Assembly: GCA_947311845.1 (NCBI GenBank)
Contig: CAMZMU010000116.1
Span: 2,725,492 to 2,789,491 of the forward strand
Direction of reading: 5' to 3'
Source: Poa pratensis
Lineage: Eukaryota > Streptophyta > Magnoliopsida > Poales > Poaceae
DNA length: 64,000 bases
Below the pieces are notes generated by a model. That model saw only the letters and a list, made by a program, of their open reading frames with translations, was not told where the DNA came from and searched no databases. Made by a program: the position numbers and the translations under genes. Each line of letters starts with the position of its first letter. The first letter of the stretch is position 1. Positions 1 to 10,500 of the stretch are shown piece by piece.

Positions 1-3
1 CTT

Positions 4-1083
4 GTGCCGACCAATCACAGAATTGCCGCAGAAGGAAGCATCCAAAGCAAGCCGCCAGAGAATGTATCAGGAGTCACACAGAGGCAGCAGGAGCAAGTCG
101 CAGAAGCACATGCAAATACGACAGCAGTGCAGACGCGACCTGTGGAAGTTAACAACCCCACAGGCACGTCCACAGCCCTGTCCTCGCGGCTCAAGGGCCC
201 ATCATGCTTTACTGAGAAGATCAGATCGGAACCTTTCCCTGAAGATTTCAAAGGGCCACGCAAGGTGGCAAACTACAATGCCAGCATGGATCCCACCACC
301 TGGTTGAACAATTATGAGTGGGAATGAGCATATTGAATGCCTCAGAAGAGATATGTGCAAGGTACCTCAATATGATGCTGGAAGGCGCAGCACACATATG
401 GCTGCAAAATTTGCCTCCCAACTCCATAAATACTTGGGAGGAATTGAAGGATGCTTTCATTAAGAATTTTCAAGGAACTTGCAAGCGACTCTGCAATATA
501 GAAGATCTCGAGCGTTGTGTTCAGAAGGAAGGCGAGTCAAGTCGCCATTGGATGAAAAGGGTGGCAGAATAATACACTCTTCAGATAACATACTCCAAGT
601 TCAGCCGTCCTGGTAATGGAGAAAAACTGCAAGTTCGAGCCGCTGATTCATAAGTTAGGTCGCATGAAGGATAAAGTCAAGAGCCTCAGCGAGGTAATGG
701 CTGCGGCTAACAAGTATGCCGCCTCGGACAAGACCAGAGATGCGTCAGATGGGGAAGAAGAGGAGGCTGCTGCAAAAGGAAAGAAAAACATTAGTAAGCC
801 GCAGCAGCAGCCGCAGACGAGCCACAACAACATAAATCAAAACAAAGCAAGATTGAAGACGGTCGCTCAGGGCTCGTCGCCAATACGCGTGGAGGATTCA
901 GAGGTCAGCGAGGAAGGGGTCGAGGATACGGCTCCCGTCCGATCAACATGCAAGAAATCTTTAATCGGCCATGCGACCTTCATGCAACAGGTGATGGGCG
1001 TCCAGCAGACCACACCAAGGCACAATGCAACTACTATAGACAGTGGAGAGAAGAAAGTCAAAAAACAGAGGAAACTCCCATGA
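4..1083 (+). pseudogene. gag: gag polyprotein (capsid/nucleocapsid), broken
   Basis: Frame pieces at 4-327, 318-572 and 616-1083 together read as a plant gypsy Gag. The capsid core is recognisable around 360-560 (TWEELKDAFIKNFQ, then ERCVQKEGESSRHW), matching the Retrotrans_gag region. A stop follows at about 572 and the frame changes at about 325. The downstream part is Lys/Gln rich. A Cys/His stretch near 960-1030 (CDLH, then AQC) probably represents the degraded nucleocapsid knuckle. The true start may lie before the window. Gag would package element RNA into virus-like particles in the cytoplasm; this copy cannot. Confidence 0.8.
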
Positions 1084-1169
1084 AGGAGGCGCTGGTGCGG
1101 CTCATAATGCAAATGTTGGGCAGCACGGCGCGAGTAACTCCAGGCAAACAGGGCAATATCACACAATAG

Positions 1170-1660
1170 TCATTGACACCTCCAAAAGAGAAGAGAAGTT
1201 GAGCCGCAGAGGTCAACAAGTGAACGCCGTGATGCCAGCAACTCCCAACTGGCTAAGGTGGTCAGAGCATACCGTAACTTGGAGTCGCGACGATCACCCG
1301 CCACAAGTACGAGAACCTGGGAAGTTGGCACTGGTTGTAGCACCATATGTAGCAGGTTATAAGCTGACCAAAGTGCTTATGGACGGAGGAAGCAGCATAA
1401 ACATCTTATACTACGACACTTTCCAGCGTCTAGGGCTCAAGGATTCAGCCTACAGCCCACATCAACCGTGTTCCATGGCATTGTCCCAGGAAGATCAGCC
1501 CAACCAGTGGGAAAAATAACCCTAGGGGTAACTTTTGGGACAGAGGAGAACTTCAGGAGCGAGTTCTTATGCTTCGAAGTGGTAAAATTCCAAAGCCCAT
1601 ATCATGCCTTGTTTGGAAGGACAGCTTTGCTAAGTTTATGGCTAGGCCATGCTACGTGTA
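1170..1660 (+). pseudogene. retrotransposon aspartic protease region, broken
   Basis: The frame ending at 1519 contains LVVAPYVAGYKLTKVLMDGG followed by SSINILYY. The DGGS at about 1382-1393 is the active-site motif of plant gypsy aspartic proteases (retropepsin fold; normally a homodimer that cuts the polyprotein). The frame breaks at about 1520 and continues in another frame through 1671 with the conserved flank (FEVVKFQSPYHALFGR). About 430 bases of weakly coding sequence separate it from the reverse transcriptase. Confidence 0.8.
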
Positions 1661-2119
1661 CCTACAGTTGAAGATACCAGGACCAAAAGGGGTCATTACA
1701 GTTTATGGAGATAGAGAAAAGGCAATGGAATGCGAAGAAGGAGATGCAGCCTTCGCAGAATCAGCCTGTGCTGCGGAAGAACTAAAGGTTAAAGTCGCAG
1801 GTGGATCCAAATGACATGAGCGTAGTAACCACGCCATCTGCTGAGCCACCAATGAAATTCAAAGCGGCCCAGGACACTAAGCAGATAAATCTTGTTCCTG
1901 GCGACTCATCCAAGCAAACCAGCATTGGAGCACATATGGAAGAAGAACAGGAGAAATTCTTGTTGCTTTCCTTCAGGAAAATGAAGACATCTTTGCATGG
2001 AAACCATCAGATATGCCAGGGGTACCAAGAGAGTTAGCAGAACACAGCCTTAAGGAACCCTGCGGCTAAACCAGTTAAGCAGCCGCTGCGGCGTTTCATG
2101 ATGATAGAAGGAAAGCAAT

Positions 2120-2899
2120 AGGGGAAGAGATAGCTCGCTACTCGCTGCAGGATTCATCACGGAGGTACCACCCGGAGTGGGTGGCAAATCCAGTCTTGGT
2201 TATGAAAAAGAACGGTACGTGGCGATGTGTGTTGATTACACCAGTCTTAACAAAGCCTGCCCAAAGGATCCATTTGCTTTGCCACGGATTGACCAAGTGA
2301 TTGATTCAACTGCTGGGTGCGAGCTATTATGCTTTTTGGATGCCTATTCAGGCTACCATCAAATCAAGATGAAGAAGGAGGACCAAGAAAAGACGTCCTT
2401 CATCACACCCTTTGGAGCTTTTTGTTATGTCAGCATGCCTTTTGGGTTGAAGAACGCAGGAGCGACTTACCAAAGGTGCATTCAGAATTGTTTGCATGAA
2501 CAGATAGGCCGCAATGTTCACGCTTATGTGGACGACATTGTGGTTAAGTCGCAAGTTGGCCAGGATCTCATCAGCGACCTGGCGGAGACATTTACAAATC
2601 TCAGAAAGTACAACATGAAGCTCAACCCTACAAAGTGCGTCTTTGGAGTGCCGGCAGGAAAGTTATTGGGGTTTATAGTATCAGAAAGAGGCATTGAGGC
2701 CAACCCTGACAAGATAAAGGCCGTGATGGACCTACAGAAACCAGAAAAAATCAGGGATGCAGCGACTTACAGGATGCGTCGCGGCGTTAGTCGCTTTATA
2801 TCAAGACTGGGAGAAAAAGCATTGCCTTTGTACAGATTGCTGAAGAAGTCAGATACCTTTGTTTGGGATAAAGAGGCTGATGAGGCCCTCACAGCTTGA
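2120..2899 (+). pseudogene. reverse transcriptase domain
   Basis: The 2177-2899 frame gives a nearly complete gypsy RT core: MCVDYTSLNKACPKD, FLDAYSGYHQI, TPFGAFCYVSMPFGLKNAGA and the catalytic YVDD at about 2525-2536, followed by the thumb region (NPTKCVFGVPAGKLLGF). It copies element RNA to cDNA in virus-like particles. The catalytic Asp residues are present, but the frame is disconnected on both sides: upstream near 2120-2180, and downstream by a stop just after 2890. Confidence 0.92.
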
Positions 2900-3330
2900 A
2901 GAAACAGTTGACAAATGCTCCAGTCTTGGCGGCTCCAAAGGATAAAGAGCCGATGTTGTTGTATATAGCAGCAAATTCTCGAGCAGTCAGTGCTGTCATG
3001 GTCGTAGAGAGACAAGAGCCAGGAAAGGAGTACCCGTCCAAAGGCCAGTATATTATGTAAGTGAAGTACTCACGGCCTCAAAACAGCGTTACCCCCAATG
3101 GCAAAAGCTAGTATTTGGCGTATTCATGGCGAGTCGCAAGCTGAAGCACTACTTCCAGGAACACCCAATAACTGTGGTCAGTTCAGCACCTCTGGCGGAA
3201 TCATACGCAACCGAGAAGCTACTGGAAGAGTTGCAAAGTGGGCTATCGAGTTGGGTCCATATCATATCAGTTATGAGCCGCGTACTTCCATTAAGTCGCA
3301 GGCTCTGCAGATTTTATCAACGATTGGACA
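2899..3330 (+). pseudogene. RNase H domain (first copy), broken
   Basis: Directly after the RT, shifting frames read as the usual RT-linked RNase H (LYIAANSRAVSAVMVVERQE, then TASKQRYPQWQKL and GRVAKWAIELGPYHISYEPR). At least two frameshifts are needed to follow it. It would degrade the RNA strand of the RNA:DNA hybrid. In the Tat lineage this copy is often degenerate and is supplemented by the second RNase H that follows here. Confidence 0.75.
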
Positions 3331-3351
3331 GAAATCCAAGTCGCTCCCAGC

Positions 3352-3760
3352 ATGGCTGAAGCAAAGTATTGGACCATGCACTTTGATGGGTCAAGGCAGT
3401 TACAAGGCTCGGGGGCTGGAGTTGTTCTAACATCCCCAAGGAGATAAGCTACGGTATGTGTTACAGATACACTTCAATTGTACAAATAACGTGGCAGAAT
3501 ATGAGGCACTGCTTCACGGTCTCCGTATAGCAAAGGAGATGAACATCAGTCGCATACGCTGTTTTGGCGATTCAGACTTGGTGGCACAGCAGGTCTCTGG
3601 AACATGGGATAGCAAAGATGCAAATATGGCTGCATACAGAAGGGAGTGGACAGAATTGCAGGACATTTCACTGGATATCAAGTTGAACACATTGATCGGA
3701 GACAAAATGAAGCGGCAGATGCCTTGTCTCGGCTTGGATCCAATAGACAGTCCGTACCAC
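3352..3760 (+). pseudogene. additional archaeal-type RNase H (aRH)
   Basis: Frame pieces 3360-3430 and 3458-3775 show the aRH signatures: a first Asp in MHFDGS, the Glu in NNVAEYEALLHGL, the Asp in IRCFGDSDLVAQQV, and a last Asp in RRQNEAADALSRLG. A second, archaeal-like RNase H between the RT module and integrase is a known hallmark of Tat gypsy elements and is the strongest evidence for the lineage. One frameshift lies near 3430 and another near 3700. Confidence 0.82.
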
Positions 3761-3989
3761 CCAATGTGTTCCTAGATGAGTTGCACAATCCATCAGTTAA
3801 GCCTCCAGCAGAGATTGACATTGCAGAGCCAGAGGATGATTCAACTCTAGTCGCAGCCCTGCATGAACAGCCAGGATGGACAGAGCCATACATGGCATAC
3901 TTAAGTCGCGGAGTACTACCAGACGATGAGTTTGAGGCGCGCAAAATCATACGGCGATCTAAGGCCTATACCATCATCAACAATGATTA

Positions 3990-5139
3990 TACAAGCGCAG
4001 CGTCTCAGGAGTATTCCAAAGATGTGTTTCACCAGAAGAGGGACGAAAAATCTTGCACGAAATTCATTCAGGCGATTGTGGCCATCATGCTTCGTCAAGA
4101 TCTTTGGTGGCAAAGGCGTTCCGACACGGATTCTTCTGGTTAACAGCATTAGCAGATGCAGAGCAAATTGTCAGAGTGTGCGATGGATGCCAAAGATATG
4201 CTAGGCAAGATCATATGCCAGCTCAAGCACTTCGCACAATACCCATCACATGGCCTTTTGCTGTATGGGGTTTTGACATGGTAGGACCCTTCAACGGTCT
4301 TCAAACGGAAAAACTCACCTCCTAGTCATGGTGGACAAGTTCACAAAGTGGATAGAAGCAGAACCTGTAGGAGATTGTGAAGCTGAAACAGCAGTCAAGT
4401 TCTTGAAGAAGGTCATATTCCGCTTTGGATATCCCCACAGCATCATCACAGACAATGGGAGTAATACCTCTGAAGGAGCAACACAAATATTGTGCCAACA
4501 ATGGCATAAGGCTGGACCTCACGTCAGTAGCACACCCACAGAGCAATGGACAAGCTGAGCGAGCTAATCAGGAAATCCTACATGGAATTAAGCCGCGCCT
4601 TATAGAAAAGGTGAAGCATCTCCAGGATGTTGGGTGGAGGAATTGCCAGCAGTACTGTGGAGTTTGAGGACAACCCCTAACAGATCCACAGGGTTTACAC
4701 CATACTTTATGGTCTATGGAGCAGAAGCAGTCATGCCCAGCGATATCATACATGATTCACCAAGAGTTGCGGCTTATGTCGAGGCAGATAATGAGACAGC
4801 TCGGCAAGACTCGGTGGATACATTAGAAGAAGTCAGAGACTTGGCAGCCTCAAGGTCAGCGGTGTATCAACAAGATTGCGACGCTATCATGCCAGACGCA
4901 TCAGAACCCGCACCTTTCAAGAAGGCGACCTAGTACTGCGACTCAAGCAAGACCATAAGGGCATGCATAAGCTGTCATCTCCATGGGAAGGACCTTACAT
5001 CATCAGCAAGAAGCTAAACAATGGCTCATATTATTTGCTGGACGCAAGGGAAGAAAGAAGCGATCGCCACGATTTTGAAGATCGATTGGAAGCGCCTCGC
5101 CCTTGGAACGTCGCACATCTGCGACCTTACTATACATAA
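3990..5139 (+). pseudogene. integrase with C-terminal domain, broken
   Basis: The zinc-binding HHCC region is at about 4055-4210 (HEIHSGDCGHH, then CDGCQRYARQ). The first catalytic Asp is in WGFDMVGPF (about 4268-4295), the second in IITDNGSN (about 4435-4460), and the Glu lies in SNGQAERANQEIL (about 4545-4585). The C-terminal part (SPWEGPYIISKKLNNGSYYL) ends at TAA 5137-5139 after VAHLRPYY. There is no chromodomain, which fits Tat elements. Frames change at about 4320, 4550, 4670 and 4890, so the enzyme is dead. Confidence 0.9.
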
Positions 5140-5223
5140 GAAAGGCTAATCAGAGCCAAGCATCACCTTTCCAGCTTTTAGCTGAGTATCATCACAGCCA
5201 CTCAGGGCTAGAGCTTCAACTCA

Positions 5224-5515
5224 GGTCGCCACCTAGGCGCGACCTATGCAACACCTGATCGCCACCTAGGCGCGATCAGTCTTTGTATCAGAAATCGGCC
5301 GCCACCCAGGCGCGGCCGTAGCTTTGTATCACCTCTGGTCGCCACCCAGGCGCGACCGACCATATATAACATTTCTGGTTGCCACCTAGGCGCAACCGAC
5401 CCAAGTATCATCTCAGGTCGCCACCGAGGCGCGACCGACCCCATGTCTCACCATGGATTGCCCCCTATGTGCGATCCAACCCTATGATTAACACGGTTGC
5501 CAACGAGGCGCGACC
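5224..5515 (+). repeat. array of eight hairpin-forming repeats with covarying stems, ~40-bp spacing
   Basis: Eight short palindromes lie at 5224-5244, 5255-5279, 5296-5318, 5337-5357, 5377-5397, 5416-5436, 5455-5477 and 5495-5515. Each has a 6-8 bp stem and a loop related to CACCTAGGC. Left arms read GGTCGC, GATCGC, GGCCGC, GGTCGC, GGTTGC, GGTCGC, GATTGC, GGTTGC. Right arms are complementary in each case (GCGACC, GCGATC, GCGGCC, GCGACC, GCAACC, GCGACC), with a single T-G wobble in each of the last two. Spacing is 39-40 bp after the first. The array follows the integrase stop, in the 3' untranslated part of the element RNA. Confidence 0.85.
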
Positions 5516-5908
5516 TTATGTGTTATCATAGCCCAAGCTTATCATAGCTTAGCCTATCATGGCTCTAGCCTATCATGGCGCCTATCATGGCAACCTTAAG
5601 TTGGATTGCTACTCGCATTATGTGTCCAAAGTACTGGGGTGCGGTGTCAATCAAAGTGCGATAGCTATCATGGCTGCCAAGTGACCCTGAACACGCATGT
5701 TTACCTGGGAAATACTGAGTCACGCGTGCCCACTTACAGGAATCAGATGACCTAACAGAGGTCGATGTACTGTCTCAGTACGGCAACACCAATTGCAATT
5801 ATTTGTATCTTAACAATTGTTTTATTCATGATATCAAGATACAGGTGACGACCTTCAAAGCTTTCTGAGAAGAATTAAGGTGACTATCAAGTTACGTCCT
5901 CTCAATCC

Positions 5909-5920
5909 TTGGGGGCTACA
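5909..5920 (+). other. second polypurine-tract-like site
   Basis: CCTTGGGGGCTA at about 5908-5919 closely resembles the true polypurine tract CTTGGGGGCTAA next to the 3' LTR 210 bases downstream. It could be an internal plus-strand primer, a decayed duplicate, or chance. Confidence 0.4.
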
Positions 5921-6117
5921 TCATATTGCCATCAAAAATTTGAAGATGGGTCGTCATCAGAGTTTTGAAGCTATCAAGTGTTCAAGCAAAGAAGCTCACG
6001 AAGCCAGATGATCTTCCAGGTGCGAATCAAGGCCAACTCAGCATAATCTAAGTCGCAAAGAAGAAAAGTGCGGTCTAAACGTTCAAGATCAAGATATCCC
6101 ATGAAGTTCAGGCCACA

Positions 6118-6129
6118 CTTGGGGGCTAA
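6118..6129 (+). other. polypurine tract (plus-strand primer)
   Basis: CTTGGGGGCTAA lies immediately before the LTR start TGTCGGGGAA, the expected position for the RNase H-resistant primer of second-strand DNA synthesis. The 990 bases between the integrase stop and this site hold no gene; the hairpin array is the only structure I see there. Confidence 0.8.
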
Positions 6130-6615
6130 TGTCGGGGAATATTTAACCCGCGACTTATTTGAATTCATAACAGCGACTTAAGGCCGCGTATTATTGTTGG
6201 GCCACAAGAAAGATGGGCCAATCTCGCATCGCGACCCAAGGAAGGAAAGCTCCAGAAGGTCGGTGCAAACTTGCCTTGGAAGACAAGAATACAATCAGGC
6301 TTCGTGTAGAACTCTTGTAACCTGACGAGCCTCTGTGTATATAAAGAGGACTCGCAGGACTTAGAACAGGTCGAGTCATTCGATCTAGAGCCCTTAAACC
6401 CTAGCATATACGGCGAGTTCCACATTGGATCGCCTCCATTGTAACACCTCTGTTATCATATCAATACCAATCTAGGGTAGGCAGGAATTAGGTCTTTTAC
6501 CTCACATTGAGAGGGCCGAACCTGGGTAAATCTGTGTCGATCTTTTGTTCCTGCGATCCCAAGCTCGGAGATGCTTGACTCGCGTAATCCCATACCTTCG
6601 AAGTCATCTATGACA
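6130..6615 (+). repeat. 3' LTR of the gypsy element, ~486 bp
   Basis: It starts TGTCGGGGAA directly after the polypurine tract. The end is set at TATGACA (6615), complementary to the TGTC start. Two more GACA ends occur at 6627 and 6638, so the 3' edge is uncertain by about 23 bases. No 5' LTR is visible for comparison. A TATA box is present at 6338. Confidence 0.75.
6338..6345 (+). promoter_or_regulatory. LTR TATA box
   Basis: TATATAAAG within GTGTATATAAAGAGGA lies about 208 bases into the LTR, as expected for the U3/R promoter of a plant LTR retrotransposon. Confidence 0.6.
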
Positions 6616-7255
6616 CCTGACGTGACAATCCCACGACAACTGGGTCCTGGCGCATCGCCCGGGACTGGGAGCTCCTGACTCCGATCTTGTAGGTGGGAGG
6701 AAAGGTTCCTCGATTCCTTAAGCTGCAGGCTAACGTGGATAAGGTTGGGCCTAGTGGCCACGAGTTCTCCAACAGGGAATCGCAGAGCATCGACATTGCT
6801 ACTCCGTAGGCGACGGTGCTGATAATGGCAGGGTCGGCTTCTTCGTTGGTGGAGGTTTGGATTAGCTCTGCACCAGGCAGGGGCCTAGCTGCGAAAAAGC
6901 GGAATGCTCGACTTTGCGCTATCGCCGGCTCTGAGTGCCGGAGACGAGCGAGGCCTTCCCAGGCTGCTTTCTGGATGGTTTGACTCAGAGTAGGCATGTT
7001 CCTACCACGGATCACGTAGGGCTGCTTCGGGCCGGAAGGGTATGGACTGATGTGTACGTCTGCTCGAAATTCACCCCCAGGAAATGGGACTGAACTTTTG
7101 AACACAACATAACGAGGGCGGGCATGGCAACCGAGGAGATCACAGACTTTTCTAAGGACCAGTGGAAAGCCGAGGTGTTCATCGGCGGTGGTTTCTAGGA
7201 GGAAGGAGGGCATCACCGGCGGTTCACTCGGGGCTTTGGGACTGGGGCAAGACAT
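6616..7255 (-). pseudogene. leader/gag-position ORF of the long-LTR element, C-terminally cut
   Basis: An open frame from ATG 7255 reads about 200 residues (start MSCPSPKAPSEPPVMPSF; conserved-looking blocks SPYPSGPKQPYVIRGRNMP and KAAWEGLARLRHSEP). It begins about 275 bases after the primer-binding site, the position of gag in an LTR element. I do not recognise a Pfam-type Gag fold, zinc knuckle or catalytic motif. Proteins of this general type recur in grass repeats, but no function can be given. The frame runs into the inserted gypsy LTR, so the true C-terminus is displaced. Confidence 0.55.
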
Positions 7256-7530
7256 GAGGGCAAGGTTTCGCGGCGGGGTTCTAATTCGATGGCGAGGGTG
7301 GGGATAAATGACAGCTAGGACTGGGGTCTCATATAAGCTGGGTTGTGTCGGCTCCTTCTCTTGGAAGAAACCGGCGAGCCTCTCTCAGGGAATGGGACAA
7401 GTCCTACTGCACCTTACTGTGGACCGACACCAGCCATGCCGGTTAGACGGGGATGGGTTAAATCCATCGGGCTCACTGTCGGGCAAAATTAAGGCTGGGT
7501 TTTCCAAGCTAGGGTAGTCTACAGCCAGCT

Positions 7531-7546
7531 TGGTGCTCTGATACCA
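7531..7546 (-). other. primer-binding site, initiator tRNA-Met type
   Basis: Minus-strand TGGTATCAGAGCACCA, the usual complement of the 3' end of plant initiator tRNA-Met, lies four bases inside the LTR edge at 7551. This fixes the orientation and the LTR boundary. Confidence 0.85.
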
Positions 7547-7550
7547 CGTC

Positions 7551-10500
7551 TGTGACACCCCTCCCTGGCACATATCACCAGAGAGGCGGTCGTCCCGTGC
7601 GCCAGCCCAAGATATCTGGTCACACGTCACGACCGTGTAATATAATGTAAATCATTACACAATCAAGCACAAGAAGTGCTACAAATGGTTTACAAGCCCA
7701 TCAAGGCATGACAAAAATATCAAGCCAAGCATGGCTCAGTACAGAGTTTAACTGGCAGCGGAAAACAGCTAAGGCAACGGCTTGGAGTGGCTCCACTCCA
7801 CAGGCATCTGGCTGGGCTACTGATCCTAGCACACTCTTGCTCCATCTCCTTGCTAAGGTAGAAGATGATTCCTCGCCAACATCTGGCTAAAACACAAGGC
7901 CCGTGAGTACATTTGTAGGCACTCAGCAAGAATCGCCACTCACTACAAGCAATCCAACAATCATGCAACACGATATACATTGGAAATAAATCTTACAACA
8001 TGGCAAGTGTCTACTCTAGGTAGTCCAATATACAACATAAAGGTAGCATGGCATCACAAGCAAAACATGGCATAAGCAAACAATGGGGTATCACCAGTGT
8101 AGAGTCCAAGCCAGGTGGGGTTGGATCGTACACTGGCAATCATACAAAGAAATTACCTGTGATGAGTATAATCGAGTGTACCAGTTGGTATAAAGTAACA
8201 CAACAACTCAGATCAACACAGCTAGGCCCACTGGCCTCTAGCCTCACAAGGCTAATTACATCTGTCAGCACTGCTAGGCCACGGCCTTATCTCATTGGTT
8301 ATCTCATGTAACATTCCCTGCATCATCTTATTGTTTATTAAGTGGAGTCAGGTCGTTCTTTAATTATTTCAAACAAATCTTAAGTTTGACCTCCGGACAC
8401 GACAAGGCACACAGTGTGACCGACACTGAACTGTTGTTCCATATCCCAGGAACGGGGCTAGCTTGCTAGGTTGATGCTCTCGAGAGTTTGCTTTACCACC
8501 TATCAGAATGCATCCCACTCAGCCGACACTTCAGGTTTATCACGCCCAAAGTCGTACTAAGCAAAATACACTCTCGTGACGGTCCACTTGCTGGGACACT
8601 CTCCGGCCCCACCCTATACACGTGGTATGACGGGCAAGTAAGTCCGGCACATATCCCTCGGCGCGACCGAGTATGCCTAGCTCCGGACTCCTTATCGCGA
8701 GTCACTCGACTGCGCCCAATGGATGGTGCAAAAGAGGCTCAACAACCTACTAGGTCACGGTTTCCATGGGACAATGGTGGTATCGCATGCAAGGGTTCAG
8801 ATTAGTGGCACTATGAATAGACTTTATCGTTGTTTGGAGGGATGTTTCATTTAATCAAGTTCCATCATTCACAAGTCCAAACAAGAGGATTAGTCCAACA
8901 CAACAACCACAATAACAGAACAATATAACATCAACAACAAAACGTTAGCAACACAATATTTCAAGAACAACAGTGTCCAAACTTAGCAAAATAAAAACGT
9001 CAACCGGAAGACTGTGGCAGCGATTTTGCTGGCAAGCGCCTTCTCGTTCGACAAGAAAAAAGAAACGTCAACCGAAAGTCTGTGGCAGCGATTTCGCTGG
9101 CAAGCGCCTTCTCGTTCGACAAAGAAAAGAAATGTCAACCGGAAGACTGTGGCAGCGATTCCGCTGGCAAGCGCTTTTTCGTTCGACAAGAAAAGAAACG
9201 TCAACCGGAAGACTGTAAGCGATTCCGCTAGCAAGCGCCTTCTCGTTCGACAAAAAGAAAGGGGTGTTGCGATGAGCCACAGATATATATAAGTGCGGTA
9301 ATATTTAAAATGCAACATGACATGCAACATGGCAGGAGCAATATTACAAGTTTCATATTAAACATGAACAACACTCAGACAAGCATGAATATAACGGTGC
9401 AGATAAAAAAAATACTAACACACGGCATGGCAAGAAGTAAATCAGGAAACAAACACTGCTGAATGGATTTTAGCAAGGGTTAGCTTGCCTCCGGAGACGA
9501 TTTTCAAACGGTTCGGAAAGTCTCGGACTCGCCGGGGGTCGGAATCCCGAAGAACGCCTAAACCACGAAACGGCAAACGGTGCATTAAATAAAGGCCGTG
9601 AAACTAAACAGCTCCAAAGTTAACAAAACTAGTACCACTGGCTAGATCTCGACGAGATACAAATTTAGAATTTTGAATCGGCTAAAACGGAGCTACGGTT
9701 CGAAAACTGTGGGCATCCGAAGTTGCTCACCAGGAGAAAAGGAAAACCTGCGCGAGGAAAAAAAATAGGATGGGCCGCTTATGTCGCGCGGCTGGGCCGT
9801 GAACGGCCTGCCGCGCTGCGGCTCTGGGCTGGACGGTGGCGGGTTCCAGAAAGACGTCTTCAGCACTGGGAAACGTAACGCGCCTGTTACGCCTCCGCGT
9901 ACGCTGACATGTGGGGCCCACATGTCAGGGATTCAAACATTATCTCCTTCTTTCTTTCTTTCTTTTTCCCTCCACTGCTTCTTCCTGGGAGGAGGACGTG
10001 CGGCGAGGCTCCACGATGGTCGCCGGCGCTGGGTGCTGCGCACATGGAAACGCCGGGAGACGGCGGAGTCCGGCCCAACGAACCGCACCGCACCCAGGGA
10101 AGGGGTCCAGGGTACGGGGAAGGGCTGGGGGCACGCCGCCCGTGAGCTCCAGAAGCTTGGCAGCTCGGCAATGGTGGTCGCGGATGGATACGTCGATGCC
10201 GAGCCGATTTCTATCATCTGGGTTGCTGGGGAGGTAGAGGAGGAGGATAGGAGTCCCTATGCCCGTTTAATCGAGGAACGGCACTGGCTTGAGCTCGCCA
10301 TGGTCGGGTTTCTATGGTGGCGGCTTCGGCCAGAAATCGAAGCAGGGATCCGCCGTTTTCCAATTAAGCGAGTAGAGAGGTCCAGGAGGGGAGAGGAGGA
10401 TGGGGTGCGTCCAGGGGAGGGGTCTGGGGTTCTTCTTATAGCCCGGAGAGGGGAGAGGTGGGTGCGTGGCCGCTGCGGCCATTAATGGTGCCGTGAGGTC

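Larger units (their letters stand above)
1..6615 (+). mobile_element. Ty3/gypsy LTR retrotransposon, Tat-type, 5' truncated by window edge
   Basis: Order seen is gag, aspartic protease, reverse transcriptase, RNase H, a second RNase H and integrase, then non-coding DNA, a polypurine tract and a 3' LTR. RNase H followed by an additional archaeal-type RNase H before integrase is typical of the Tat branch of plant Ty3/gypsy elements (RIRE2, Retand and Ogre relatives). The 5' LTR and primer site lie outside the window. Coding frames are broken by several frameshifts and stops, so it cannot move on its own. It lies in opposite orientation inside the internal region of a second LTR element. The family name needs a database match. 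Confidence 0.9.

Noticed and set aside
5244..5444. 66-codon minus-strand ORF
   Set aside because: It is only the translation of the hairpin repeats (repeated APRW peptide).
5224..5515. CRISPR-like array (regular 40-bp spacing)
   Set aside because: Eukaryotic retrotransposon context. The repeats are imperfect palindromes with related spacers, and there are no cas genes.
9781..10485. 234-codon plus-strand ORF in the long LTR
   Set aside because: GC-rich LTR sequence open on several frames of both strands. No conserved motif, splice signal or promoter.
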